This document shows, piece after piece, positions 52,836 to 61,327 of a stretch of DNA of 64,000 bases. Location of the stretch: positions 95,752 to 159,751 of the forward strand of contig JAFQAR010000001.1 in NCBI GenBank assembly GCA_017399905.1, read 5' to 3'. Positions within the stretch are counted from its first letter, which is position 1; each line of letters opens with the position of its first letter. The notes under the pieces are model-generated. The model did no database searches and had not been told where the DNA came from. It worked only from the letters and a program-made list of their open reading frames with translations. Position numbers and translations under genes: made by a program. The stretch comes from Bacteroidales bacterium. Lineage in GTDB: Bacteria > Bacteroidota > Bacteroidia > Bacteroidales > UBA932.

Positions 52836-54974
52836 ATGAAGGATATTTATATCAAAAGCATCGCCACTCGTATAGGTGTGCGTGAATGGCAGGTCGAAAA
52901 CTGCATCAAGTTGTTTGAGGAAGGAGCGACAATACCCTTCATAAGCCGGTACAGAAAGGAACGGACTGGAGGACTTGATGAAGTAGCTGTTGCTGAAATA
53001 AAACATTGGGCAGATGTTTTCAATGAAATGGATAAAAGAAAGTCTACAATCATTGAAACCATCGCTTCTGCAGGTGCCCTGACTGATGAACTTGAACGTC
53101 GTATTGAAATATGCGTAGATTCCCGTGAGCTCGAGGATCTGTATCTTCCATATAAGCCAAAGCGCAGGACACGTGCTGTTGCTGCCAAGGAAGCAGGACT
53201 TGAACCATTGGCAGACAGAATGTACAATGTAACTATCGTTGATCCGCTAAAAGAAGCCCGTAAGTTCGTCAGTGACAAAATCCCTTCTGTAGATGACGCT
53301 CTTGCAGGAGCGCGTGATATCATAGCTGAGCGTCTGAGTGAGACTGCGTCAGTACGTGAAACTTTGCGTCAGATATTCAAGACCAGACGCATCGTGACGA
53401 AAGCTACAAAGAAGGCATCCGGTCCGGAAGCGATGAAATACAGGACCTATTTCGATTATTCCGAATCATTGGACCGCATTGCTCCGCATCGTCTTCTGGC
53501 TATATTGCGAGCCGAAGACGAGGGTTTCATAAATGTAAAGATCGATGCGGATCCGGAAAAATGCGGCAAAAAGATCTATTACGACTTCTGTCAGGAAAGA
53601 CGTTATCCTGCCCAGCCTCTTGCCGAGCAGATGCATATGGCTTTTGAGGATTCATATAAAAGACTGCTGGAACCTTCCATTTCAAACGAAGTCCTGAAGG
53701 AAGCAAAGGAAAAGGCTGACATAGAGTCTGTCAGGATCTTCGGTGAAAATCTTCGTCAGCTCCTTCTTGCAGCGCCGGTGGGTCAGAAGAGGGTTCTTGC
53801 AATAGATCCTGGATTCAGGACAGGCTGCAAGGTCGTATGCCTTGATGAGCAGGGTAATCTTCTGCATAATGAGACGATATTCCCTCATCCGCCGGTCAGC
53901 GAAAAGGTCAAGTCCATTCAGGCACTGTCCTCTATGGTAAGCAGATATTCGATCGAGGTCATTGCCATCGGCAACGGAACAGCTGGACGTGAGACGGAGG
54001 ACTTCATCAAGCGTGTTCCTCTTCCGCAAGGGGTGCGCGTGTTTTCAGTGAGTGAAGACGGTGCGTCGATATATTCGGCCTCTGATGTCGCTCGTGCAGA
54101 GTTTCCTGACCATGATGTCACTGTCCGTGGTGCCGTTTCAATCGGTCGCCGTCTTATGGATCCTTTGGCAGAACTTGTCAAGATAGATCCTAAGTCTCTT
54201 GGAGTAGGGCAGTATCAGCATGACGTGGATCAGACTCTTCTCAAGGAAACTCTTGACAATACGGTAGAAAGCTGCGTAAACAGTGTCGGTGTAAATCTTA
54301 ATACCGCGAGCAGTTATCTTTTGAGCTATGTTTCCGGTATAGGCCCGTCACTTGCCGAGAATATCGTAGAATACAGGACCCTTAACGGACCTTATAGATC
54401 CCGAAAGGAGCTCCTTAAGGTGAAAAGGCTCGGTGAGAAGGCATACGAACAGTGCGCGGGCTTTCTGCGCATACATGGAGCAGACAATCCTCTTGATAAC
54501 TCTGCTGTCCATCCTGAGGCATATCATATCGTAGACAGGATGGCACGAGACCTTTCCGTATCAGCACGCGAACTTGTAGGCAATTCCGATCTGTGTTCGA
54601 AGATAGATCCGTCCGTGTATATTGATGGCGATTTCGGACTTCCTACGATAAACGATATCATTGCAGAACTCCGCAAGCCAGGACGAGATCCTCGTGAGTC
54701 AGCGCAGGAGTTTGAGTTTGCACATGACATCAAGACGATCGAAGACCTTAAGACCGGTATGGAACTTCCGGGTATCGTGACCAATATCACTGCTTTCGGA
54801 GCCTTTGTGGATGTAGGCATAAAGCAGAACGGGCTGATACATGCATCACAGATGGGTGTGAAAGGCATGGCTGATCCATCACGTGTTCTCAAGCTTCATC
54901 AGCGAGTGAAGGTAGTTGTCCTGTCTGTCGATCTCGACAGGGGACGTGTCGGACTCAGACTTATCAAAGCCTGA
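52836..54974 (+). CDS. tex: Tex-family RNA-binding transcription accessory protein
   Basis: A 712-residue Tex protein. The N-terminal helical domain shows ATIPFISRYRKERTGGLDEV, the family hallmark. A YqgF/RNase-H-like domain follows near residue 320 (VLAIDPGFRTGCKVVCLDE, AIGNGTAGRETEDF). Helix-hairpin-helix segments (SYVSGIGPSLAENIVEYR, FRSRKELLKVKRLGEKAYEQ-like) come next. The C-terminal S1 RNA-binding domain is at about 635-712 (GMELPGIVTNITAFGAFVDV). Tex binds nucleic acid and affects transcription and stress survival. ATG at 52836 chosen over an in-frame TTG at 52830. Confidence 0.95.
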   Translation: MKDIYIKSIATRIGVREWQVENCIKLFEEGATIPFISRYRKERTGGLDEVAVAEIKHWADVFNEMDKRKSTIIETIASAGALTDELERRIEICVDSRELEDLYLPYKPKRRTRAVAAKEAGLEPLADRMYNVTIVDPLKEARKFVSDKIPSVDDALAGARDIIAERLSETASVRETLRQIFKTRRIVTKATKKASGPEAMKYRTYFDYSESLDRIAPHRLLAILRAEDEGFINVKIDADPEKCGKKIYYDFCQERRYPAQPLAEQMHMAFEDSYKRLLEPSISNEVLKEAKEKADIESVRIFGENLRQLLLAAPVGQKRVLAIDPGFRTGCKVVCLDEQGNLLHNETIFPHPPVSEKVKSIQALSSMVSRYSIEVIAIGNGTAGRETEDFIKRVPLPQGVRVFSVSEDGASIYSASDVARAEFPDHDVTVRGAVSIGRRLMDPLAELVKIDPKSLGVGQYQHDVDQTLLKETLDNTVESCVNSVGVNLNTASSYLLSYVSGIGPSLAENIVEYRTLNGPYRSRKELLKVKRLGEKAYEQCAGFLRIHGADNPLDNSAVHPEAYHIVDRMARDLSVSARELVGNSDLCSKIDPSVYIDGDFGLPTINDIIAELRKPGRDPRESAQEFEFAHDIKTIEDLKTGMELPGIVTNITAFGAFVDVGIKQNGLIHASQMGVKGMADPSRVLKLHQRVKVVVLSVDLDRGRVGLRLIKA

Positions 54975-54978
54975 TCTT

Positions 54979-55887
54979 TCATTTCTTCTTTTTGGAGTAT
55001 TGCGAGAGTATTACTCCGAAGGAAGATATGGCTATTCCGATCCATTGTCTTGAATTCAGCATTTCATGGCCAAGAATCCATGCAATTATTGCTGCAGTGA
55101 CAGGAATCAAGGCTGAGAATATGCTTGATTTGGCCACGCCCAGATTCTTTATTGTGCTGACCCATAACGAGAAAGCCAGGCTTGAACATAAAATGGCAAG
55201 GCAGATTATCGGATACCAGACTTCAGTCGAGAGGTAGATCTCCTTATCGAAACCATCAAGTCCTTTCCAAAGGAAAAGTGGAAACAGGTAGACAGACCCG
55301 ATGAGGAACTGATACATTACGATTGTCTGGCTTGAATAGTTTCCAGACAGGCTTTTGGTGATGGATGCATGTCCTACTTCAGAAATCACTGCAACAAGCA
55401 GCAGGATTATTCCCCATATGAAATTTTCCCCGACTTCACCTTTGGCCATTACGACCATGACTATTCCTATCAGCGACAGAAGGATGCCTGTGACGTTGAC
55501 TCCATTTATCTTTTCCTTAAAGAATATTATTCCAGCTCCGATTGAAAAGATAGGAATTGTGGCGATTACCATTGCACTCAATGTCGGTGATCCTGTCATC
55601 TTAAGTCCGATGGTCTCGCAGATGAAATATATGAAAGGCTCAAAGAATGCCAGCAGCAGGTATTTGGGAATGTCCTGTTTCTGGATCCTTTTGATCCTTG
55701 CATATGCCGAATTGAAGAGAAACAGTATTATGCCAGCCAGAAATATCCTGACGAAAACGAAATAAAATACAGATACTCCGGCTTCAATGAGTTGGTCTGT
55801 CCAGATATATGACATTCCCCATAATGTGATAGCGAACATGGAAGCTATATATATCAGTACTTTGCTTGGTTGAACATTAGGTGACAT
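54979..55887 (-). CDS. EamA/DMT-family transporter
   Basis: A 302-residue membrane protein with ten predicted helices in two EamA repeats (VLIYIASMFAITLWGMSYIW, FVFVRIFLAGIILFLF, PTLSAMVIATIPIFSIGAGI in the first; FIWGIILLLVAVISEVGHA, FLIGSVYLFPLFLW, IFSALIPVTAAIIAWILG in the second). Such proteins export or import small metabolites; the substrate is not readable. It ends in a KKKK tail. The ATG at 55887 is used; a TTG at 55911 would overlap pyrC. It is the last gene of a minus-strand run with pyrC. Confidence 0.88.
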   Translation of the reverse strand: MSPNVQPSKVLIYIASMFAITLWGMSYIWTDQLIEAGVSVFYFVFVRIFLAGIILFLFNSAYARIKRIQKQDIPKYLLLAFFEPFIYFICETIGLKMTGSPTLSAMVIATIPIFSIGAGIIFFKEKINGVNVTGILLSLIGIVMVVMAKGEVGENFIWGIILLLVAVISEVGHASITKSLSGNYSSQTIVMYQFLIGSVYLFPLFLWKGLDGFDKEIYLSTEVWYPIICLAILCSSLAFSLWVSTIKNLGVAKSSIFSALIPVTAAIIAWILGHEMLNSRQWIGIAISSFGVILSQYSKKKK

Positions 55888-55904
55888 TTGTTCATCGGTC
55901 TTGG

Positions 55905-57296
55905 TTAGCAATTGAATTCGAGAAGTTTTCCGTAGCTGTTTCCGGTCATTACCTTTCCGTTTTCCATGACTTTCCTGCCATTGACAAAGACTGTTTCGAT
56001 CCTGCCTTCAAGGCTTGCTCCATCATATGGAGTCCATCCGCATTTGCTGTACTGGTCATCGTTCGTTACGTCAGTCTTTCCTTCGATATCGAAAATGACG
56101 ATGTCCGCGGCATATCCGGTCTGTATCTTGCCTCTTTTCAAGCCGTAAAGGTCAGATGCATTTTCTGAGAATACTGCTGCAATCCTGCTGAGAGGTATAT
56201 CTTCTTCTGCTGCGACCGTCAGCAGAACTGGCAATGTCTGCTGGATGGAAGGTAATCCGGATGGCGCAGATGTGTAGGTGCCAGCCTTTTCAGACAGGAG
56301 GTGAGGTGCGTGGTCAGATCCTATGATGTCGACTATTCCGTCCGCCAGGGCGTTCCGTAGTGCCTTCCGGTCTTCTTTAGTCTTTACTGACGGGTTGCAT
56401 TTCACTTTACTGCCCAATCTTTCATAGTCTTCATCGCAGAACCACAGATAGTTGCATGATGTTTCCGCAATTATATCAGGATTGTTGCCTTTGGCTGCTC
56501 GTACCATTTCCATCTCCTCTTTTGTGGAAATATGGCACAATACGAGTTTCGTTTTTTTGCTGATAGCCTTTTCAAGAGCCTTGATGCTGGATCTGATGCA
56601 TGCTTTTCTGCTTCGTATGTTCATGTGCTCCTTGAAAGGAATATCATCACCGTATTGCTCTTTGGCCTTTTCCAGATTGGTCCTTATGGTCTCCTCGTCT
56701 TCGCAATGAACAAGGACCGGGCGTTCCTTTATCTCGAAAATGCTGTCTAACGTATCCTTGCTGTCTACAAGCATGTTTCCTGTAGATGAGCCCATGAATA
56801 CCTTCACGCCTCCGGTCTTCGCTGACGGTACATCTGTTTTTCCGTTGATTATATTGCGGATCTCTTCGATGTTGCCGTTCGTAGCTCCTATGTGGAATCC
56901 GATGTTGACGTAGGATCTTTCTCCGACACAATCCAGTTTGGATATGAGCCTTTCAGCGGATATGGTTGCAGGTGACGTATTCGGCATATCCATCACGCTG
57001 GTGACTCCTCCCGCAACAGCTGCCATTGATTCTGTTTCAATGTCCGCCTTATGCGTGAGTCCCGGCTCTCTGAAATGTACGTGGGCATCAATGCCTCCCG
57101 CCATCAGATGCTTTCCTGCCAACTCTATTGTCTCGACGTCTGCATATCTTTCAGCTGTCCTTCTGACAGCCAATTCATAATCGTCCTGTCCAGAATAAAT
57201 TATTTCACATATCTTTCCTTCCGACAGGAAAATACTACCTGTCGTCTCTCCGGAAGAAGTTACGATCGTTGCGTTGTGAAGCAGAATGGCGTCCAT
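55905..57296 (-). CDS. pyrC: Dihydroorotase
   Basis: A 463-residue amidohydrolase converting carbamoyl aspartate to dihydroorotate in pyrimidine synthesis. The metal motif DAHVHFREPGLTHKAD is at about residue 69. The carboxylated-lysine candidate is in GGVKVFMGSSTGNM (about 165). Other blocks are VHCEDEETI, LCHISTKEEMEMV, GSDHAPH and APSGLPSIQQTLP. This is the class I type, common in Gram-positives and Bacteroidota. Its start codon shares one base with the glycosyltransferase stop (TAATG). Allantoinase or hydantoinase is a less likely alternative. Confidence 0.9.
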   Translation of the reverse strand: MDAILLHNATIVTSSGETTGSIFLSEGKICEIIYSGQDDYELAVRRTAERYADVETIELAGKHLMAGGIDAHVHFREPGLTHKADIETESMAAVAGGVTSVMDMPNTSPATISAERLISKLDCVGERSYVNIGFHIGATNGNIEEIRNIINGKTDVPSAKTGGVKVFMGSSTGNMLVDSKDTLDSIFEIKERPVLVHCEDEETIRTNLEKAKEQYGDDIPFKEHMNIRSRKACIRSSIKALEKAISKKTKLVLCHISTKEEMEMVRAAKGNNPDIIAETSCNYLWFCDEDYERLGSKVKCNPSVKTKEDRKALRNALADGIVDIIGSDHAPHLLSEKAGTYTSAPSGLPSIQQTLPVLLTVAAEEDIPLSRIAAVFSENASDLYGLKRGKIQTGYAADIVIFDIEGKTDVTNDDQYSKCGWTPYDGASLEGRIETVFVNGRKVMENGKVMTGNSYGKLLEFNC

Positions 57297-58018
57297 TATT
57301 TCCTTGGTCTGATTTTTCTCATCTTCAATTTCATCACACCCCAGAAGGCCTCTCCAAATATGCCGCTGCTCATTTTTGATGTTCCTTCTTTCCTGTCTAC
57401 AAAAATGATAGGAACCTCCTGGATCTTGAATCCGAGTTTATGGGTGGTATATTTCATTTCGATCTGGAATCCATATCCTTTCATCTTTACACGGTCAAGA
57501 TCGATCGTTTCAAGGACCCTTCTTCTGTAGCATTTGAAGCCTGCTGTAGTGTCGTATACCTTCATTCCGAGTACCGTACGTACATATACGGATGCATAAT
57601 ATGACATTATGACTCTTCCGATAGGCCAGTTTATCACGCTTATGCCATTGCAGTATCTTGATCCGATGGCCAGGTCTGCACCTTCCGCACATGCCTTATA
57701 AAGTCTCGGCACATCATCCGGATTGTGTGAGAAGTCTGCGTCCATTTCGAAAATATAATCGTACTTCTGCTCTACAGCCCATCTGAATCCGGTTATATAT
57801 GCTGTTCCAAGCCCCAGTTTGCCTTTCCTTTCGATCATGAAAAGACGTTCCGGGAATTCGCCCTGCAGTCTTTTTACAATTGCTGCCGTTCCGTCAGGAG
57901 AACCATCTTCAATGACAAGGACGTGATAATCACCTTCAAGGCCGAACACTGCCCTCAATATGTTTTCAATGTTTTCCTTTTCATTGTAAGTGGGAATGAT
58001 AATAACCTTTCTATCCAT
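57296..58018 (-). CDS. Family 2 glycosyltransferase, polyprenol-phosphate mannosyltransferase-like
   Basis: A 240-residue GT2 enzyme. IIIPTYNEKENIENILRAV opens the GT-A fold, VIEDGSPDGTAAIVK follows, and EMDADFSHNPDDVPRL holds the DXD motif (Asp-Ala-Asp). GSRYCNGISVINWPI and DTTAGFKCYRR complete the dolichyl/polyprenyl-phosphate mannose synthase pattern. There is no C-terminal membrane domain. It likely moves a sugar from a nucleotide donor (perhaps GDP-mannose) to undecaprenyl phosphate. I start at the ATG at 58018; an upstream TTG would overlap the protease gene. Confidence 0.88.
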   Translation of the reverse strand: MDRKVIIIPTYNEKENIENILRAVFGLEGDYHVLVIEDGSPDGTAAIVKRLQGEFPERLFMIERKGKLGLGTAYITGFRWAVEQKYDYIFEMDADFSHNPDDVPRLYKACAEGADLAIGSRYCNGISVINWPIGRVIMSYYASVYVRTVLGMKVYDTTAGFKCYRRRVLETIDLDRVKMKGYGFQIEMKYTTHKLGFKIQEVPIIFVDRKEGTSKMSSGIFGEAFWGVMKLKMRKIRPRK

Positions 58019-58022
58019 ATCA

Positions 58023-61000
58023 TTACTTTTCAATTGTCTTCAACATTTCCTTTACTGCAGCCTCAAGCTGTCTGTCCTCGCCCCTAAGGACTGATGCCGG
58101 ATCATTGTATACCAGAATGTCCGGTTCTATCTGCATGTTTTCCAGATATCTTCCTTCCTTTACTCCGATAGCTCCTACCTGTGGGATACCGAATACTATG
58201 CTTGGATCTATCTGGTTTTCCCACCATACTGCAGTCATTGTGCCTGGAACAGGTGCTCCGATAAGTTTTCCGATGCCGAGGGTCTTGTACACATATGGAA
58301 ATCCGCATGCGTCAGAATAATTGTCTTCTCCGATGAGGACACAGGAAGGCTTGGTCCATTTGTTATATGGTTCTGTTCCTATATATTGTCCACGAGGTTC
58401 GAATCTGATGTATCCCTGGCCGTCAAGCAAGGTGGCCAGATCATCGTGGAGCCATCCGCCTCCGTTGTGACGGGTGTCAACGATCACAGCCTCGCAGGTG
58501 CGGTATTTTCCGAGAAGGTCGGAGAATACCCGTCTGAAGCTTTCTGAATCCATTCCTTCCACATGCACATATCCGACCTTTCCTCCGGACAATTCCTTTA
58601 CCATCTGCTCTCTCTGTGCCACCCACCTGTTGTAAAGCTGCCTGTAGTCGGTATATCCCGGCTCAATGAACAGGTTCTGTTCTTTCTTTCCCTTTACCTT
58701 TACAGTGATCTGGATCTTCTTTCCACCTTTACCTTTAAGCATGTGGCTCCAGTCTTTGCCTGCCTTTATCTCCTCCCCGTTTATGGCAGTGATTATGTCG
58801 CCAGCCTTTATGTCCGGATGCTGAAGGTAGAGGGCTCCGCCCTTGATGATCTCCTTGATCTTCAATCCGTCTTCCTTGTAACTGTTGTCGTAGAAAGCTC
58901 CCAGGGTGCCCATCGCATAACCGCTTCGGTATGAATACCTTGCTCCGGTATGGGATCCGTTGAGCTCTCCGAGAAGCTCAGACAGCATTTCCTGGAAATC
59001 GAAATTGTTGTCGATGTGAGGAAGGAACCTTGCATATGTAGCCTTATATCCTTCCCAGTCGATGCCATGTATTTCAGGGTCATAGAATTTCTCACTGACC
59101 TGTTTCCATATATGGTTGAATATGTATTCGCGCTCCTTTGCCGGTTTGTGTTCGAACTCTGCGTTGAATGGAATCTGTTCCCTCTTGCCGGATGAAGCCG
59201 TGATCTTGGATATTCCGCTGCCTGTGTGCAGATAGAGATACTTGTCATCCGGACTAGGGTGGAGTGTGCCCCTGAGTCCCTTTATGAGTACCTTGACGCT
59301 GTTGTCTTCAAGATCGAGAACGCAAAGGTCACTACTTTTCTCGAGACGTACGGAGTAGTAAAGCTTCTTGCCGTCCTGGGTAAGATAATGGTCACCCATC
59401 CTTCCGGAAAATCTGGTAAGCTTGATGGTCCTGTCCTTTCTGTCCGCAAGGTCAAGCACGAGTTTGTCTTTCTTCTTCTCTACATTGGCACTGTCCTTCT
59501 TTTCCTTCTTATTATTCTTGTCACCTTGGAGCATCTTGTCTATCTCCCGATCTTCCTTGTCCTTAAGGAAATCGGCATATGCCTTGCCGTTGAAGAACAT
59601 GATGTATACGTCTTTCTCCGCGCCCCAGCTTCCGTGGCTACGGTATCCGGCCTTGTCCGATGTCCATGTCATTGCCTTTCCCTTCAAAGCCCATCTGAAT
59701 CCGCCGTCGGAGTATCCGCTTTCTGTAAGGTCTGTGATCTCTCCGTTTTCGACGTCGATCAAAGCCACATCCTCGTTGTTCCATCCTCCGTTTGCCTGGT
59801 AGTTGCAGAGAATGTAACGGCTGTCCGGACTCCACTCATATGACTGGTCTCCGTCTGTATATGAGTAGTTGACCATTCTGTCAAGGATAATCTTCTCATC
59901 ACCGCTCTTGAGGTCCATGACGGCTATGGCTGTCCTGTCCTTCAGATAGGCAAGGTATTTACCGTCAGGAGAAACCTGAGGCTGGAAGCAGGTCTCACCC
60001 GGCTTCGTCACCATCTCTTCCTCTGTCTTTACCGCATAGGTGAACATCTTCTCGTCTTTCTCAGTCAAGGATGTCTTCCAGATTCCCCAATGGCCGTTGC
60101 GTTCCGCAGCATAGTAAAGAGTCCTGCCGTCTTTTGAGAAGGTGAGCCCGCGTTCCTGCTCAGGAGTATTGGTGATCCGTCGGGTGGTCTTGTATTCAGT
60201 TGATGTGACGAATACATCTCCTCTTACGGTGATCGCTATTTCCTTTCCATCTGGAGAAATCGCCATATGGGTGGCACCAGATGTCAATGTCTGTGGCTCC
60301 GTTTCCTTCTCGATCTGGTCTGTTACGATCTGAATATCTACCTTTGCCGGCTGACCGCCGTTCTTCATCGTGTAGAGCTCTCCGTCATATGAGTAGCACA
60401 ATGTGCCGTCATGCGAGATTGACAGGTATCTTACAGGATTGCCTTTGTAGAATGTGATCTGCTTCGGCTTGATGCCGCCGTTCATAAGCTGATCCGCGAT
60501 CGAGCCGCTGTAATATATATTAAGTGTACCGTCCTGCTCGCTGAGATAGTAATATGCGTTGCCGTCAGACATGAACACAGGGTTCCTGTCTTCACCGTTG
60601 AATGTCGAGAGCTTGGTGAATGTTCCGTTACCGTCAATGCTGAAGCCTTCAGACGGATCTTTTGACGGAACATACATCCATATGTCACGGGTCACCGATG
60701 AAGTGTGGTGCTTTCTCAACGGATCCTCATATCCTTTATAGTCTTCATAGATCACGGTATTGTCCTGCCTTACACTCATGTTTGATATCTGCATAGATGT
60801 CACCATCTCGGGGCGTCCGCCCTCAGGCCCGATCATATACACCTGGGAACCTCCCGGGAAGTCGCCGTACATGGCATCCTGCTGTATTTTTGCACTGAAT
60901 ATGATGTTGCCGTCTTCAAGTATGGTCATCGGAGTCTCATTGCCTGGATGAGACGTCAGCCTTACCGGAGCACCTCCGGCTGCAGACACCTTATATATAT

Positions 61001-61268
61001 CCTTGCTCTTTTCCCTGTATGAAGCAAAGACAATCTGCCTGCCGTCCGGTGTCCACATCGGATCTGTATCATATGCCGGATTTGAAGTTATCTGTCTGGC
61101 CTGTCCGCCATCTGCATCCACAATGTATATGTTTCCCTTGTAAGTGAAGGCAATCTGTTCACCGTCAGGTGATATGGCGTTCTTTCTAAGCCAGAGAGGA
61201 GAGTTGCCGGCGGAAAGCATGGATACGCCGAATATGAATGTCGATAAGGTCAGGAGAAATCTTTTCAT
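58023..61268 (-). CDS. Tricorn-like S41 protease with beta-propellers and PDZ domain
   Basis: A 1081-residue secreted peptidase. The signal peptide (FLLTLSTFIFGVSMLSAGN) is followed by a six- then seven-bladed style propeller region built of PDG/SPDG repeats (WLRKNAISPDGEQIAFTYKG, DPMWTPDGRQIVFAS, LTFSKDGRTLYYAAERNG) to about residue 590. A highly charged linker (DKNNKKEKKDSANVEKKKDK) sits near 590-625. After a short second propeller part come the C1 domain with His773 in LNGSHTGARY, a PDZ domain at about 790-870, and the C2 domain with catalytic Ser985 in EDNYSDACGFP. It should degrade peptides in the periplasm. It is the first gene of the minus-strand run that continues to EamA. Confidence 0.92.
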   Translation of the reverse strand: MKRFLLTLSTFIFGVSMLSAGNSPLWLRKNAISPDGEQIAFTYKGNIYIVDADGGQARQITSNPAYDTDPMWTPDGRQIVFASYREKSKDIYKVSAAGGAPVRLTSHPGNETPMTILEDGNIIFSAKIQQDAMYGDFPGGSQVYMIGPEGGRPEMVTSMQISNMSVRQDNTVIYEDYKGYEDPLRKHHTSSVTRDIWMYVPSKDPSEGFSIDGNGTFTKLSTFNGEDRNPVFMSDGNAYYYLSEQDGTLNIYYSGSIADQLMNGGIKPKQITFYKGNPVRYLSISHDGTLCYSYDGELYTMKNGGQPAKVDIQIVTDQIEKETEPQTLTSGATHMAISPDGKEIAITVRGDVFVTSTEYKTTRRITNTPEQERGLTFSKDGRTLYYAAERNGHWGIWKTSLTEKDEKMFTYAVKTEEEMVTKPGETCFQPQVSPDGKYLAYLKDRTAIAVMDLKSGDEKIILDRMVNYSYTDGDQSYEWSPDSRYILCNYQANGGWNNEDVALIDVENGEITDLTESGYSDGGFRWALKGKAMTWTSDKAGYRSHGSWGAEKDVYIMFFNGKAYADFLKDKEDREIDKMLQGDKNNKKEKKDSANVEKKKDKLVLDLADRKDRTIKLTRFSGRMGDHYLTQDGKKLYYSVRLEKSSDLCVLDLEDNSVKVLIKGLRGTLHPSPDDKYLYLHTGSGISKITASSGKREQIPFNAEFEHKPAKEREYIFNHIWKQVSEKFYDPEIHGIDWEGYKATYARFLPHIDNNFDFQEMLSELLGELNGSHTGARYSYRSGYAMGTLGAFYDNSYKEDGLKIKEIIKGGALYLQHPDIKAGDIITAINGEEIKAGKDWSHMLKGKGGKKIQITVKVKGKKEQNLFIEPGYTDYRQLYNRWVAQREQMVKELSGGKVGYVHVEGMDSESFRRVFSDLLGKYRTCEAVIVDTRHNGGGWLHDDLATLLDGQGYIRFEPRGQYIGTEPYNKWTKPSCVLIGEDNYSDACGFPYVYKTLGIGKLIGAPVPGTMTAVWWENQIDPSIVFGIPQVGAIGVKEGRYLENMQIEPDILVYNDPASVLRGEDRQLEAAVKEMLKTIEK

Positions 61269-61327
61269 ATCAAATGTTGATGTATATTAAGCAAATATAA
61301 AAACAATTCGTTGAATTGAGAAATATT